From Costus lasius (Eukaryota > Streptophyta > Magnoliopsida > Zingiberales > Costaceae), in the NCBI GenBank assembly GCA_027563935.2, contig JANVAS020000231.1:13720001-13784000 (forward strand): DNA of 64,000 nucleotides, written 5' to 3'. Shown here piece after piece: positions 23,573-35,140 of the stretch. Position 1 is the stretch's first letter. Each line of letters starts with the position of its first letter. The notes under the pieces are model-generated. The model did not search any database. It saw only the letters and a list, made by a program, of their open reading frames with translations, and was not told the DNA's origin. The position numbers were made by a program, and so were the translations under genes.

Positions 23573-23587
23573 GGGCAAGTGGGAGAT
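23573..23587 (+). other. Polypurine tract of copia element
   Basis: GGGCAAGTGGGAGAT directly before TGTTGG of the 3' LTR, the usual form in plant Ty1/copia elements. Confidence 0.9.
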
Positions 23588-25618
23588 TGTTGGTGTATAT
23601 GCCCTGCAGACCATTGTATGTACATGGTCAGGCATTGTATGAATGTACTTTGATAGACCTATTATTCTTTATAGAGGCATGGTCGTTATTATGCAGACAT
23701 TTCTACCTGCGTTGATGTATAGAGTTGCATAAATAATGTCCCAGGAGTTTGGTTGGATCCATTCTCATAAGCTATCCCCACTCAAGGTACCTTAGCAGAT
23801 ATGGGACAGCTTTGGTACATGTGAGACTGGTGTATGGGCTGGTTAGGTGCGGGGCATAGTAACGCAAACATACAGGTGCATTGGATGCACTAGAGTGACC
23901 CACCATGAGGATTGACTTGTCTAGTCAACAAATCAATCTCACATGCAAGAGATTTGCATTAATCCTTAGACTTGAGGTATTCATGTCTAGATTTGATGAT
24001 GGACATGCTTTGATGCGGTCTTACGTCTCTCCGTAATTGGGAGACTAAAACGACTGTCATTGGGCATGTCATAAGTCATATAAAGACATGGATGACCAAT
24101 AGTAGGATTTGCCCCATCCTTCAAAGGAAGCATGATATCCACTCGGGGCGCCCCACCTCATTGGTGCATGACAGGAATGTGTGGCCACACTGATTGAGTC
24201 ATGACCAATAGATTGGATTGATAAACTTGAGACTAATCCAATAGCAGGATATCAGTTCAGGCAAAGGGATATATATAATGCATGGGAATCCTCGTTGCTT
24301 GTTTAGGAGTAGTTTCCATATGACTTAAGTCCGATGACATGGGTAGTAGTGATGTGTTGCTAGATACCCCTCACTATTTATGATGTTTACATCATTGCCA
24401 TCGTCATATGGATCCTACGGGGTCGCACGCAATAGACTCTTGACGTTGCTTTAATTAGAAGCCTTAGGATCAAGTTATTAGATAACTTGGATCTGTTTGG
24501 AAGATTTCATCAGCGCCAATGGGCCTAATGAGATGGAAAAAACTTATTAGGGCTAACTTCCATTTTTTGGCATTTTGACCAAATTAACCATTGTTAGCTT
24601 CATTTGACCTTGGGTTAAATTGGATTGGATCCAGTTACATGGTTAGCATGCATAATGGACCTTGGGCCAAGCCCATTGCTTAATGGGGCTTGCTAATAAG
24701 TTGTAATGAGAAGCCAAGAGGCTAAAAGGGTATAATGGGGATGAAATAAAGGGATAAGCGCTTATGAATTCCTAGTTGGACTAGGATTTCCGCTAATGTT
24801 ATTTTTGGTATCTCCTAGGTGATTGATTCAAATTGGATTTGAATTTAATCACTTAAAATAATTAATTGGAAAGTGTTAGGCGCATATGGGGCTGATTATT
24901 TAATTAGAACCCTAACTAAATTAGGATTTGCGCCTATACCTTAAATAGGCAAGCTATCTTCATGCCTTGGCTCATGAATGAGACTGATGCCTTCCAATTA
25001 ACCCTAACCGCCATTGATCTATATAAATCAAGCCCTTGTCGCCCCCTATAATCATATACCTTGGAGGCGTGAAGAGATAGAGGGACGACATCTTGAGTGC
25101 TTGGAGCTCTCCTTCTTCCATCAAAGGCGCAAGTTCTTCTTCTCCCTCTCTTCTTGGCGCAAGGAGTCTCGGTGCTTGGTGGCATCTCCTTGCCACAAGC
25201 CCCCCTTACTTCGTTGGCCATAGGCGCACCTTGCTTGAAGGTGGCGCAAGCATAGAAGAAGAAGGAAGTACTTGGCGCATCTTCTTCATCCTCACCTCTT
25301 CATGGCGCTTCTACCTTGCAGGTGGCGCAAGACAAGAAGAGGGTGACAAAGGCTTGATTCTCTTCCCGAGGCTAGCACCAAGCGTGGAAGGGAGCAACAT
25401 TGAGACGGTCGACGCGTGGATACTTGTAGAGGGCGAACACTTGGGCGCCTTAAACATGGTTTCAACATCTCGACAAGCAAAAGAGTTACACTCTAACACA
25501 TCCTTGTGTTTTCTCTCTCGCATGGATCCTTGGGAACTGAATATGTTTCGGGTGTAATGACTCTTCCGCTGCGTCCTGGGACTGCAAAATTTTAAATTAC
25601 ACCCGGTATTCCCTAACA
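23588..25618 (+). repeat. Copia LTR subfamily B (3' LTR)
   Basis: 2031 bp, TGTTGGTGTATATGCCC to ...GTATTCCCTAACA. A TATA-like CTATATAAAT at 25019-25028 is the likely promoter core; the last 600 bp after it (R-U5) contain short frames on both strands that I do not regard as genes. Other B copies: 1-1747 (-), 38865-40498 (+) and 43309-43402 (-). Confidence 0.9.
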
Positions 25619-27006
25619 ATTTCATCATGACAAAGATGCAATTTACTTGAATAAAAGGATTATCTCACTTTCGTGTAGACAACCATGCAGGGATAAATCT
25701 TTGCTCTTGCGCAAGAGTCATCCCAACGCTAATGATAAGTAAATCATCAAACTGAGAACTCAAGGATCACTTTCGTGCATCCGAGTCCTAAGTTGATAAT
25801 CTCTAGTGGAATTTCAAGGATCACTTTCGTGCATCCGAATCTCGACACTAGTTTTACTCAAGGTTCTCTAACGTTCCGATCTTTGCTTTCGCACAAGATC
25901 TCCCCGTTTGAAAGCTTAGACTCAATCCTAGATTTATATTATTATCATGGCAGTTAGCTTACTAGAATCAAACAAACAAGAACTAACCTAAAAAGGGTTC
26001 CTATCATGCAATTCTAGGGTTGCAAATCCTCAAGCAATTACTTTTCAGTCAATAGCGAAAATTCTAAAACATAAATAATAATATAGATCTAAGGAGAGTC
26101 TAAGAACAAAACATCACATGAGTAAAATCGTCATGCTAAGATTAAACAAGATGAAATAATAGAAAAGATAGTCATCTAGTCATTAAAACTCAAGTGAATT
26201 ACTCCCCCATGCCCCAAAAGAGGTTTAAGCTATCATGGAAGGAAGATTACAATGATTCATGATGAAGAAAATCGAAACAGAGGAAGAATGAAAATTATGG
26301 TACGACCGTCAATGGCTCCCTTTCTCCTTCTAACTGCTTTGAATATAAGGGCCTGGATCATCCGCAATCAACCGCACAAAAATCGGGCTTCGGAGTTGAC
26401 CAGGAAAGTCGCGAGCAGCGATGTAATTATGGCCGTAATGGTCTTTACGGTAGTGCCGTAATCTGGACAGTGAGGTCTCGGCTTGAAATCTTCTGGAATT
26501 ATGGTACCGTAACGTTCTTTACGGTAGCGCCGTAATGTCAAAATCTTTTGGGTTGAAAATTGACCCGCCATTACGGTACCGTAATGTTCCTTACAGTAGT
26601 ACCGTAATCTTCATCAAACTTCTGATCAAAAATGCTCCAAAATACGGCACCGTAAAGATATTTACGGTAGTGCCGTAATCATATGAGATTCTCTGCCCGG
26701 AAAACCTCCAAATTATGGTACCGTAAAAAATATATTGGAGGTGCCGTAATTTCCTCTGAAGCTCCAAATCTTCTGAAATTAGACGTGTGATCTCCTTTCG
26801 ATGTTGTGAATTCAATTATGCACTTTGATTGCTCGAAATCGACTGAAAAACATACCTTTTTACCTAAAAATCATTAAAAATAGAAAAGAGTGTAGATTCC
26901 GCAAATATTGATAAAAAAAAGGCATAAAAATAAGCAAAGTCTATGAATATGACACAAAACCATCAACAAAATGGCATAGAAATTATGATAAATTTTGGTG
27001 TCATCA
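25619..27006 (-). repeat. Athila #2 3' LTR, truncated
   Basis: The inner end ...GGTGTCATCA at 27006 joins the GACAAGCAAAGTTTGAGCC zone. The block of CACTTTCGTGCATCC repeats (about 25665-25865) corresponds to the CACTCTCGTGCATCC repeats of other Athila LTRs. The outer few hundred bases are missing, cut at the copia junction at 25618/25619. Confidence 0.85.
26425..26755 (-). repeat. CpG palindrome array, Athila #2 LTR
   Basis: Alternating forms such as TACGGTAGTGCCGTAA (5-bp centre) and TACGGTACCGTAA or TATGGTACCGTAA (2-bp centre), five or so units, AT-rich spacers of 12-40 bp. Some CpGs have decayed (ATGG for ACGG, ACAG for ACGG). Confidence 0.85.
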
Positions 27007-28283
27007 AACACATAAGGCTCAAACTTTGCTTGTCCTCGAGCAAAAACCAAGAAAATTCAAAAATTGATCATAAACATAGACTTTCTCATGGAAAATAAAT
27101 TTCTAACATACAATCACTAATGAAAAATCTTCATTAATTGCATTATAAAATTTTAAAACAGATATATCATCTTCTAAATCTAATTCTCAAGATCCACAAC
27201 TTAGTCAAATAAAACTTCGCAACTTGCATAAAAGAAAGAATTTCAATCTCAAGACTTTATCCAATTTTCAGTTTAGGTTTATCATACTTTTGCTTACAGG
27301 AATAGGATATCCAAAATCTTTTTCCACTCATATTTTTCTTTTTTTTTTGTTTTTGGATGACATGTACCCACATAGATACATACTTTTTTTTTTGTTTCTT
27401 TTTGCATCAATCACATTCTCTAATTCGATTACTACCTTTTTTTCTTGTGACGAAATCGGAGTACACTGACCACATAGTCAGTGTAATAGAACTCATGTCT
27501 TTTTAGTATTGGGAATTTTCACCAAAGACAGCGGAGTTAATGTGAATAGATTCCTCTCATTTATTTTTTTTTTATTTTTTTTTCTTTTCAAACTTCAACC
27601 CATGTCGTTCGGTACCACTGTCAATTTTACACAGTGCCAAGTAGGGGAGTTTCTCACTATTTTTGTGGATTTTGGATTCTTTTTCTCAACAAATAGTAAA
27701 ATAAACAAAACCTCAATTAGACTAATCAATCAATATCAATTCAAATATTCATACTCATATGCTGATTTTATTCTAGAAGTAGTTTCACTTTTAAATCAAA
27801 ATTTTCAAACAACATATCTCCCTAAAATCCTACTCCTCAACCAATGAAGAATTTCAAAAGTGGATATGTATAAGAGAAATAAATTTGAAATGATAGGCCG
27901 TATTCTAGTCTCAATTTTGGATTCATTCAACAACATCAATCATCAATAATTTCAAAAGTGATTCAAAGCCACAAATCATCCCATCATCATCAAACATTAA
28001 CATGTCATGTCATCAAAATATTATCAAGTGAATACAACCATATTGAAAAGAATATCATCATCAAAATATCATTGAGTATTATACAACCATATTGAAGATG
28101 AATCATCAATATCATTATACAACCCCATCGAAGATCAAAAAGATAAGTATGAAAAATAGAGTAGTAGTGACGGCGGACACATATATGCAGAAGAAGCATC
28201 CTTCCCTTCAACACATGAAATATCAATAAGATGTAGAAAATGAAAGACAAAAGATAAAAGGGGAAAGAGATACTTACAAGACT
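27007..28283 (-). other. Athila #2 3' untranslated region
   Basis: Non-coding. It begins with the purine-rich zone next to the LTR, has long T-runs (27330-27400, 27560-27590), the GGTACCACTGTCAATTTTACACAGTGCC block (about 27609-27638) shared with other Athila copies, and an ATCATCA/TTGAAG repeat-like block (28005-28150) related to the 96-bp repeats of #1. No gene seen. Confidence 0.65.
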
Positions 28284-29708
28284 CTACCAATTTTCACCGT
28301 CATCAGATCCTATCTCTTCAGTGCTTTGCGCTGCGGCATCCATAGGATCAATAGGTGGCATTCTCTGGGGTCCTCCATACTCTCCACTCCTCCTGGGATC
28401 CTGAAAATCAAAACGTTCATACAAGAAGTTTCCCATCTCCTCCATATAGGTACTCAGATTTTCAATGTCTTTATGCATGTGATGCATAGAATCAGTCATC
28501 TGGCTTACGGAACCTCTCATGTCACTCATTGTGTTCATCACTCTCTCCATCCTCTGCTCTTGTCGGTACAGCTGAGTGGAGAGATATCTAAATTCGGGAT
28601 CGAAGGCACTGGAGAATCTGCTACTTGAGTCTGGTTGTGTGGAAGAATCTGCAGCTCCAGATGGCTGCCCCATGCCCATCCCAAAAGGGTCATCACTACT
28701 ACCCTAGGGTGGCGGTGGTATGGTACTAAGTGGGGGTGGCATAGCAATGTCAGCATCTTCTGGAACCAACCTCCAGTTCTCCTGGTTTCTAATTGTGGTT
28801 TTCTTAGTGCATGGAAGTGGTAATTTATGTCCTCTAGGTCCAAGAATCAATGAAAAACCATCCCCTTCTCTTATCACCATTTTCATTGCAATACAAGACT
28901 CTAAGTCAAGTCTTAGACTCCCTCTTGCAATCTCTGTCCCATAGGGCTCAACTCTCAAGTACAAGGCTATAGGTGTAATGAAACCACCTATCACAATAGC
29001 TCCTTTCTTTGCCCTAGAAACTTTTTCCAAGTGTTTCGTGAAGAAAAAGGCAACATCCAAGGGATATCTAAATAGCATACTCCATAAAAAGAACAACTCA
29101 GTTTGCCTTACCATCCCATCACTGTCACCTCTACCAAAGACAGTGTGGGCCAAAACTCTGTGAACATACTTGATGCAAGGATTGGAAATCTTTGAAGCTC
29201 TAGCAGTAAGTGTTGAAAAGTGGGTCTCTTCAGTGATTTGGTTCCAAAATACATCCTAAGCATACCCCACTGAAACTGATGTGCGGCCTCCTGTGCCAAA
29301 TTGGAAGATGGTTCTCAAGTCTTGCATGGACAGCTGCCTCTCTACATTAGCAATGCGGAAGGTGATATAACCATCTGCATGTCTTTCCCTATACTCATAC
29401 AGGTGCACATCAAAACTACTCAGAAATTCAAGCACCAATGGTAGATATGTTTGTGGTGACATTTGGAAGAATCTCTGGGCTTTGATTTGCTCAAACATCC
29501 ACATGACATCTTCATGCAAACCCAATGTCTCTAAGGTTCTCTTATCAGCATACTTGGTGGCAATTACTCTTCTCTAAACTAGTTGATTATATCTTGCAGC
29601 TTGAATTTCATTTCTGAACAAAATTCCATGTGGGTTGGGTGGAAAGGAAGGCTCAGTTGGTGCCTTTCCTTTTCTTTTGGTGACAATCCCCTTGGTTCTT
29701 GGTGGCAT
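28284..29708 (-). pseudogene. ATHILA ORF of Athila #2, three in-frame stops
   Basis: Homologue of the intact ORF at 6050-7432, about 474 codons from the Met at 29708 (MPPRTKG) to the stop at 28284. The conserved blocks are all present (RTLETLGLHEDVMWMFEQI, TYLPLVLEFLSSF, AHTVFGRGDSD, EPYGTEIARG), followed by a proline-rich linker and a Met/Gln-rich probable coiled coil (YRQEQRMERVMNTMSDMRG). Three amber stops interrupt it at 29574-29576, 29256-29258 and 28704-28706. No frameshift is present, so it decayed by point changes only. Function unknown, as for the intact copy. Confidence 0.85.
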
Positions 29709-30215
29709 TGTTACAATCACAAGCTGCAACTAACATTCAACATAAATATAGCAAAATAAATAGAGATAACACTTCCAATCATCGTCAACAACATTAATCA
29801 AGTAAGATGTCAACTTAAAATCATGCTTGGACTCAGAAATCAATGAAAAATCGAAAAGGGCGACGGTGAACAGTAAAACCTAAACTCGTTCATCACGTTT
29901 CAGCACAGATCTCCCAAGAAATTGGTCCGAATTTCTTGAAACAAGAGAGAATCAAAAGCCTATCCTATCACGAGCAGATAGAAACAAAAAGCCCCAAAAT
30001 TGGTAGAGAAACAGAAGCACACGAGCAAAGGGGGCGGAAACTAGGTCAAAACTCGCTAAAACAGTGAAATCGGACGAGAGAGTACCAGATCGGCAGCGAT
30101 AACCGGATGGGAAGGGTCGCCTGAGTCTTCCAAAGGTCGGAGCTTCAAGATCGGTGCACGAGCGAGCGAGAAAACCTCAAAACGGTAGCAGAAGAAATTA
30201 GGTTACGGCAACTTT
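29709..30215 (-). other. Leader of the Athila #2 ATHILA ORF
   Basis: Counterpart of 5531-6049: no coding frame, between the palindrome array and the ORF start. Nothing else recognised. Confidence 0.5.
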
Positions 30216-30219
30216 ATCG

Positions 30220-30560
30220 CGTTTTTCAAATATATTTACGGCTAAAAACTCTTGGGTCGAAAAGCTGCAGTGGTTACGGCACCGTAAAGAAGTTTACGGT
30301 GGTGCCGTAATATCGATCAGAAATGATCTTTTTTTTGAAAAATTCAAAATTCAAAAAAATCAAAATTCAAAAATTCAAAAATTACGGCACCGTAAACAAG
30401 TTTACGGTACTACCATAAAACGAAAAACTCTCAGGAAGATTTTGCCACAAAATACGGTACCGTAAAGGAATTTACGGCGGTACCGTAACGGGTTAAAACT
30501 CTCTGGTTAAAAATAACCGAGATTACGGTACCGTAAAGGATGTTACGGTAGTGCAGTAAT
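30220..30560 (-). repeat. CpG palindrome array, internal, Athila #2
   Basis: Units such as TTACGGCACCGTAA, TTTACGGTGGTGCCGTAA, TACGGTACCGTAA and TTTACGGCGGTACCGTAA: again 2-bp and 5-bp centres alternating. It is in the same place as 5105-5530 in #1, between the post-pol hairpin and the ATHILA ORF leader. Confidence 0.85.
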
Positions 30561-30662
30561 TTCGTGCCAAATCTCGATTCCTACAGAAAAAAATTATAAA
30601 AATTAGTCCTAAAAGAAAATTAAAATAAATAAATAAAAGAAAGCAAAACTAAAGTTAGAAAG

Positions 30663-30688
30663 CTTGGGTTGCCTCCCAAGAAGCGCTA
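30663..30688 (-). other. Conserved post-pol hairpin, Athila #2
   Basis: CTTGGG-TTGCCT-CCCAAG plus AAGCGCTA on the plus strand, the same block as 4995-5020 in #1. It begins about 13 nt after the stop of the gag-protease frame. Confidence 0.75.
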
Positions 30689-30700
30689 ATTTAAAGGTCA

Positions 30701-32597
30701 TTAGCTTGACCCTTTTACACTCAGATTTGATCGTGAACTCCTAGATTGCCTTTCTGATTTTCTTTTGATTTGGGCCTCTCTTTGAATAACATAAGGCTCG
30801 GTCTTGAAATAATCTCTAAATTTTCTCCAAATTTTCTTTCCTCTCTCCATCAATTTTGATCTTCTACTCTTCCTTCTTGTCTTTTTCTTCTGCAATTTCT
30901 TATCAATACCCTCAGAAAGATTGTTAGATTCATAATTCGAGGTTTCATCAAATAAGCTTGAAACATCATAAATATCATCATTAAATATTTCAACACTACA
31001 ACAAGATTCTGAGTATGAAAGTTTGTTCAATGAATCATTAAGATTAAATTCAATCTTGTTGTCACATATATCAAAAGTAATCTTTCCCTCTTTCACATCT
31101 ATGTTTGCCTTAGCAGTGGCCAATAGTGGTCTACCAAGAATTATAAGATTTCTAGAATTTTCCTCCATGTCTAATACTACAAAATCTGCAGGAATGAAAA
31201 ACCTACCTATTTTTATTAGGATATTTTCTAATATACCTACAGGATACTTTACCGATGAATCCGTGAGCTGTAAGGATATGGATATATGCTTTAGCTCTCC
31301 AATATTCAGTTTCCTGTAAACAGAAAGAGGCATTAGACTCACGCTAGCACCTAGGTCACATAAGGCTCGGTCAAAAGCCATAGTGCCTATAGAACATGGT
31401 ATAGAAAAACTACCTGGATCCTTCAGTTTTGGTGGCAGTTTGTTCTGTATGATAGCACTACAATCTTCAGTCAAAGTAACAGTACAAGTGCCATAATCAT
31501 CTAGCTTTCTTTGGTTAGACAAAATCTCTTTCAAAAATTTGGCATAAGATGGCATTTCAGAAATAGCTTCAGTAAATGGGATGTTAATATAAAGCTTTTT
31601 CAGGATTTCAAGGAACTTGCCAAACTTTTTGTCTAATTTATTCTGAGCTAACCTTTGCGGAAAGGGTATGGGTGGCTTGTAAGGTGCAGGCAAATTAGGT
31701 TTAGGATTGTCTTTCTCACATGATTCATCTCCTTTTGGTTCATCACCCTTTTGAGGTGGTGAACAAGTTTGGGATTCCTCATGTGAAGAAGATTCTCCTA
31801 ACTCTAATTCCTCTTCATTATCATCAAGCCCTTTTTCAGTGTTTTCAAACCTCCCTCTAGGTTCTCCTAGTTGTTTTCCACTTCTAGTCATGATGGCATT
31901 ACAGTGCTCCCTAGGGTTTATCTCAGGTTTAGTAGGCAATTTCCCAGGGGGCCTATAAGGTACACTTGCTTGTTGTGCTATTTGATTTTCAAGAATTTTG
32001 GTGTGATCTTCCATGGATCCCATTTGTGAAGCTAATTGACTAATCGTTCCCTTAAGGTTTTCAATTTCTTTATTTGTGGTTTGCATGAATTGATTTTGGT
32101 TGGCCAATATTTTCTCAAGCCTGGATTCTATGTTTGAATTCTGATTTTGATTTTGATTTTGATTAAAATTCTGATTTGATCTTTGGTATCCTTTATTCTC
32201 ATTGTTTCCCCCTACATTGTTATTGTTTTTCCATGAAAGGTTGGGGTGATTTCTCCATCCAGGATTATAAGTACTAGAATAGGGATCATTAGATCTACTT
32301 TGATTATAATTCCCTATGGCATTCACATGCTCATTACCCTGATCAATAACTATTCTACAATTTTTGGAAGTATGACCATCATTGCCACAAATTTCACAAG
32401 TGATAGAAGAAATAGAAGCAGTCTGCATAGAATTAAACTTACTGCACAAAAAGTCTATCTTCTATGCTACGGATCGACATCCATCACTTTCACCCTTACT
32501 TTGAGAAGGCTTGTAAAGTACTGCTCTCTTAGTAGTCCATTGATTGTGATTCAATGCCATCTCCTCTAGCAATTTGAAAGCAGCATCAATCGCCATC
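30701..32597 (-). pseudogene. gag-pro: Athila gag (C-terminal part) plus protease, RT-IN deleted
   Basis: Open for 582 codons from 32449 to 30701, with the gag part continuing upstream to 32597 past one amber stop at 32462-32464. Counting from 32449: CCHC zinc knuckle at residues 18-31 (CEICGNDGHTSKNC), Asn/Gln-rich linker, a coiled-coil-like stretch (about 105-165), a proline- and acid-rich region, and aspartic protease with DLGAS near residue 364. After the protease comes a short acidic part, then a strongly basic tail (KKKTRRKSRRSK), ending SVKGSS-stop. Athila #1 integrase also ends VKGSS, so RT, RNase H and integrase were removed with the frame kept. Front of gag lost at the X2 junction. 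Confidence 0.85.
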
Positions 32598-33638
32598 AAG
32601 CCTAACCCTTACACTTATACCCTTACTTGGGGAGATGGAACCCAGACCTTAGTGACCCTTAGCTGCCTTGTTCCCATCCAGTTTGCTACCTATGAACAAA
32701 AGGTTTGGTGTGATATCTTGCCCCTAAAGGGTACTTACCATATCCATCTTGGTAAGCCTTGGTTAGATGACTTTGGTGGATTTTACCATAGAATAGAGGA
32801 TTGCTATATCTTGCGGTCCTATAAACCAAGGTTGACAATTATGAGACCCAAGCCTAGAACCCCTAAGGTAGACCATTGTCCCAAAGACATCATAGAGTCT
32901 AGTCTACCTACACCATCATCTCATAATATTTTTGACAAATGGGGAAAACAAATGGAAGAGTTACAACAAATGCCAAAACTTAAAGAACAAACTCTAGAAC
33001 CTACTATGCTGCCATCAATATTAGAAGACAAATCTGAACCAAGACTTGAACATGAACTGGAAAGTGAACAAACACCATTCTTTGAGCCTACTCAGCCCAA
33101 TCCTGAGTATAAGACTGAGTCCGGTCCAGAGAAAGTTAGTGGGACACAATTTCTAGAACCTTCTACCCCTGAGTTTGAAGTGGAAGTTCTTGTCATTGAC
33201 CATGTCAAAGTTCCCCACCCAGATAAGACTAGTAACCTGAGCCATAGTGTGACTCCTCTAGGACCAATGATCTGTCACCGGTACCCATTAAGATCATCTT
33301 TATTGCCCTCACTCTTAGGGCCTGGACCTAAGCCTTCAAGCCATGTACCAGCCTCTGGAGATCAAGTTACATTCAAGCTCAGCCATGTACCAGCCTCTGG
33401 AGATCAAGTTATACTCAAGCTCAGACATGATCAAGCTGGACCGCAAGTCAATCAAGGTCAATCAATTACAGTCCAAATCAGGTCAACATTCAAATCAAGT
33501 CCAACTCCAAGCCCAGCTCAGCCTCAAGCAAGTCAACACAACTCAATCTCGGCTGGGACTGATTATCACTCAACAAGAACCAGCTCTCAGCAACAAGATC
33601 CAAATCACAGCTCAACTCAGCCCCAAGTTATGGAGTAG
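32574..33638 (+). CDS. Retropepsin-like ORF of element X, copy 2, partial
   Basis: Open for 354 codons. The first 8 codons or so come from antisense Athila gag; X homology begins near 32598. The segment (about residues 9-105) matches the C-terminal half of a retroviral-type aspartic protease fold: strands ending in QKVWCDILPLKGTYHIHLG, then KPWLDDFGGFYH. The front of the domain, where a catalytic Asp would lie, is missing here. After it come a basic linker (RPKPRTPKVDH), a long Glu/Pro/Thr-rich region, a 14-residue tandem repeat (SHVPASGDQV...) and a Ser/Gln-rich end. Whether the second half was part of the original X gene is unclear, because X1 differs there. It is not a host gene as far as I can judge, and function is unknown. 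Confidence 0.55.
   Translation: MKAASIAIKPNPYTYTLTWGDGTQTLVTLSCLVPIQFATYEQKVWCDILPLKGTYHIHLGKPWLDDFGGFYHRIEDCYILRSYKPRLTIMRPKPRTPKVDHCPKDIIESSLPTPSSHNIFDKWGKQMEELQQMPKLKEQTLEPTMLPSILEDKSEPRLEHELESEQTPFFEPTQPNPEYKTESGPEKVSGTQFLEPSTPEFEVEVLVIDHVKVPHPDKTSNLSHSVTPLGPMICHRYPLRSSLLPSLLGPGPKPSSHVPASGDQVTFKLSHVPASGDQVILKLRHDQAGPQVNQGQSITVQIRSTFKSSPTPSPAQPQASQHNSISAGTDYHSTRTSSQQQDPNHSSTQPQVME
33339..33422 (+). repeat. 42-bp tandem duplication in the X2 frame
   Basis: AGCCATGTACCAGCCTCTGG begins at 33339 and 33381. The copies differ at about two bases and keep the frame. Confidence 0.9.
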
Positions 33639-34622
33639 CCTTCGCATCAACTTCACTTCAGCTCAGTCAATCCAAGCAGTCCATATCAGCCCATATCAGC
33701 GCCACTGTTGTGTCTGCAAGTGCACGGATACTCCAAAGTAATAAAAATATCAAACCATAAAGACCTTATTGTTAAGTACCAAATAATTATTTCCTCACTA
33801 GCTAAGCAAACCGAATATGATGAAGTAAAATATGCAGAAAAGTGTGCTAAAAGATGATCAGAGGGAAAAACTGGGACTAGGGTTTCATCTACCTCTATTC
33901 CAATGACTAGAAGGAAATAAAGGATGTCAGTCTAATTCTGATATGACAAAGATATAATTTACTTGATAAAAGGATCATCTCGCTCTCGCGCAGATAATCC
34001 TACAAAGGACCAATCCTCACTCTCGTGCAAGATCTATCCAATGCTGAAAATAAGTAAAATCATTGAACAAAGAACTCAAGGATCACTCTCGTGCATCCGA
34101 ATTATAAGTCAAACATCTCAAGTGGAATCTCAAGGATCACTCTCGTGCATCCTGAAACTCAACACAGGTTCTACTTAAGGTTCTCCGACGACTCGATACT
34201 CAATCTCTTGCAGCATCAAATCAAGTCTAACACAATAACTCATCCTAGATTCAAATTATCAACATGGCAATAAAATCACTAAAAATCAGAATTCAAAGAA
34301 CAAACCTAATCTCTTACGATAAGTTCCAAACTCGATGATTTCTAGGGTTCCGAATTTCACAATCAACCTCTCAGTCTATTTCGCAAAATTCTAAAACATG
34401 CATGAAAATATAAACCTATGGTGAGTTAAAGACAAACATCATAGAAGTAGAATTATCATACTAAAATTAAACTTGACAAAATAAAAGTTATCTAGTCATT
34501 AAAAATCAAGGAAAATTACTCCCCATGTCCCAAAATATGTCTAAGCTAGCATGGAGGAAAGATTACAATAATCATAATTTTATATGATCAAAATCGAAAA
34601 AGGGAAGAAAATTTTATAGAAC

Positions 34623-34652
34623 ACGGTGCTGTAATCTAAATTACAGCACCGT
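34623..34652 (-). repeat. Perfect 13-bp hairpin in solo Athila LTR
   Basis: ACGGTGCTGTAAT-CTAA-ATTACAGCACCGT: perfect stem, 4-nt loop. It occupies the same LTR place as the 26-bp palindrome at 20449-20474, but with different stem sequence. Confidence 0.9.
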
Positions 34653-34999
34653 AATTTGTAGAAGATGCTGTGAACAGTGGCGGCGCCCACTGTTTTGTCG
34701 ATTTCTCCCTGGATCGGACTCCAAACGCTCTGAAAATTCTGGTGTGTCCTTCCCTCCTCGAGGCGAAGCTTAAGCATAAAACTCATGGCGAGAGGTGCCC
34801 TCTACGCCTCTCGGTGTGAGGCCAAACCCTAATCACCTCTCTATCGATTGCTCCCTCGATTCGTGATAAACATTAGCGCTTTCACTTCGTGTGTCTTCTC
34901 CTCTTAACGATGAGTTCGTAGCAACTTTCGGATCTCAATTTGGACTTCTGGATCAAAAGATATGGTCCGTGCAAAATTCGAGCGGAAAAATCAGAAAAC

Positions 35000-35140
35000 T
35001 GGGTCTAAAATACGATATCGTATGTTAAATACGGCAGTGCCGTATTTTGCCCAAAAATTCCAAAACCTTCTGTTTAAAATCCTCCAAAAATACGGTACCA
35101 TGCCAGTTATTACCAAAAATACGGTAGTGCCATATTTTTG
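35000..35140 (-). repeat. CpG palindrome array, solo Athila LTR in X2
   Basis: A reduced array: TACGATATCGTATG, TACGGCAGTGCCGTATTTT, TACGGTACCATG and TACGGTAGTGCCATATTTT, about two long/short pairs. Fewer units than in other copies. Confidence 0.75.

Larger units (their letters stand above)
21335..25618 (+). mobile_element. Chimeric, internally deleted Ty1/copia element
   Basis: It has the parts of a copia element in correct order: 5' LTR type A (21335-23056), tRNA-iMet primer site (23059-23070), about 500 bp of internal sequence, polypurine tract (23573-23587) and 3' LTR type B (23588-25618). The two LTRs differ throughout, although they share short blocks (TTGCTAGATACCCCTCACT, GGGTCGCAC). 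No coding capacity remains. The flanks (TATAT on the left, ATTTC on the right) do not match. This fits recombination between two elements followed by deletion. The Angela/Tork-like lineage call is a judgement from LTR length and style. Confidence 0.8.
25619..32597 (-). mobile_element. Athila-type element #2, pol deleted, truncated both ends
   Basis: Read on the minus strand: the end of gag and protease (32597-30701), the conserved hairpin (30688-30663), a palindrome array, an ATHILA ORF with three stops (29708-28284), a 3' region and a 3' LTR (27006-25619). RT, RNase H and integrase are absent: the gag-protease frame runs directly into the last residues of the integrase frame (VKGSS). The LTR is cut by the copia LTR end at 25618, and gag is cut at about 32597 by element X2. 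It could not have moved without proteins supplied by another element. Confidence 0.85.

Noticed and set aside
25093..25557. 154-codon frame as a host protein
   Set aside because: It lies wholly in the R-U5 part of a copia LTR, is not kept open in the other B-type copies, and has no recognisable domain.
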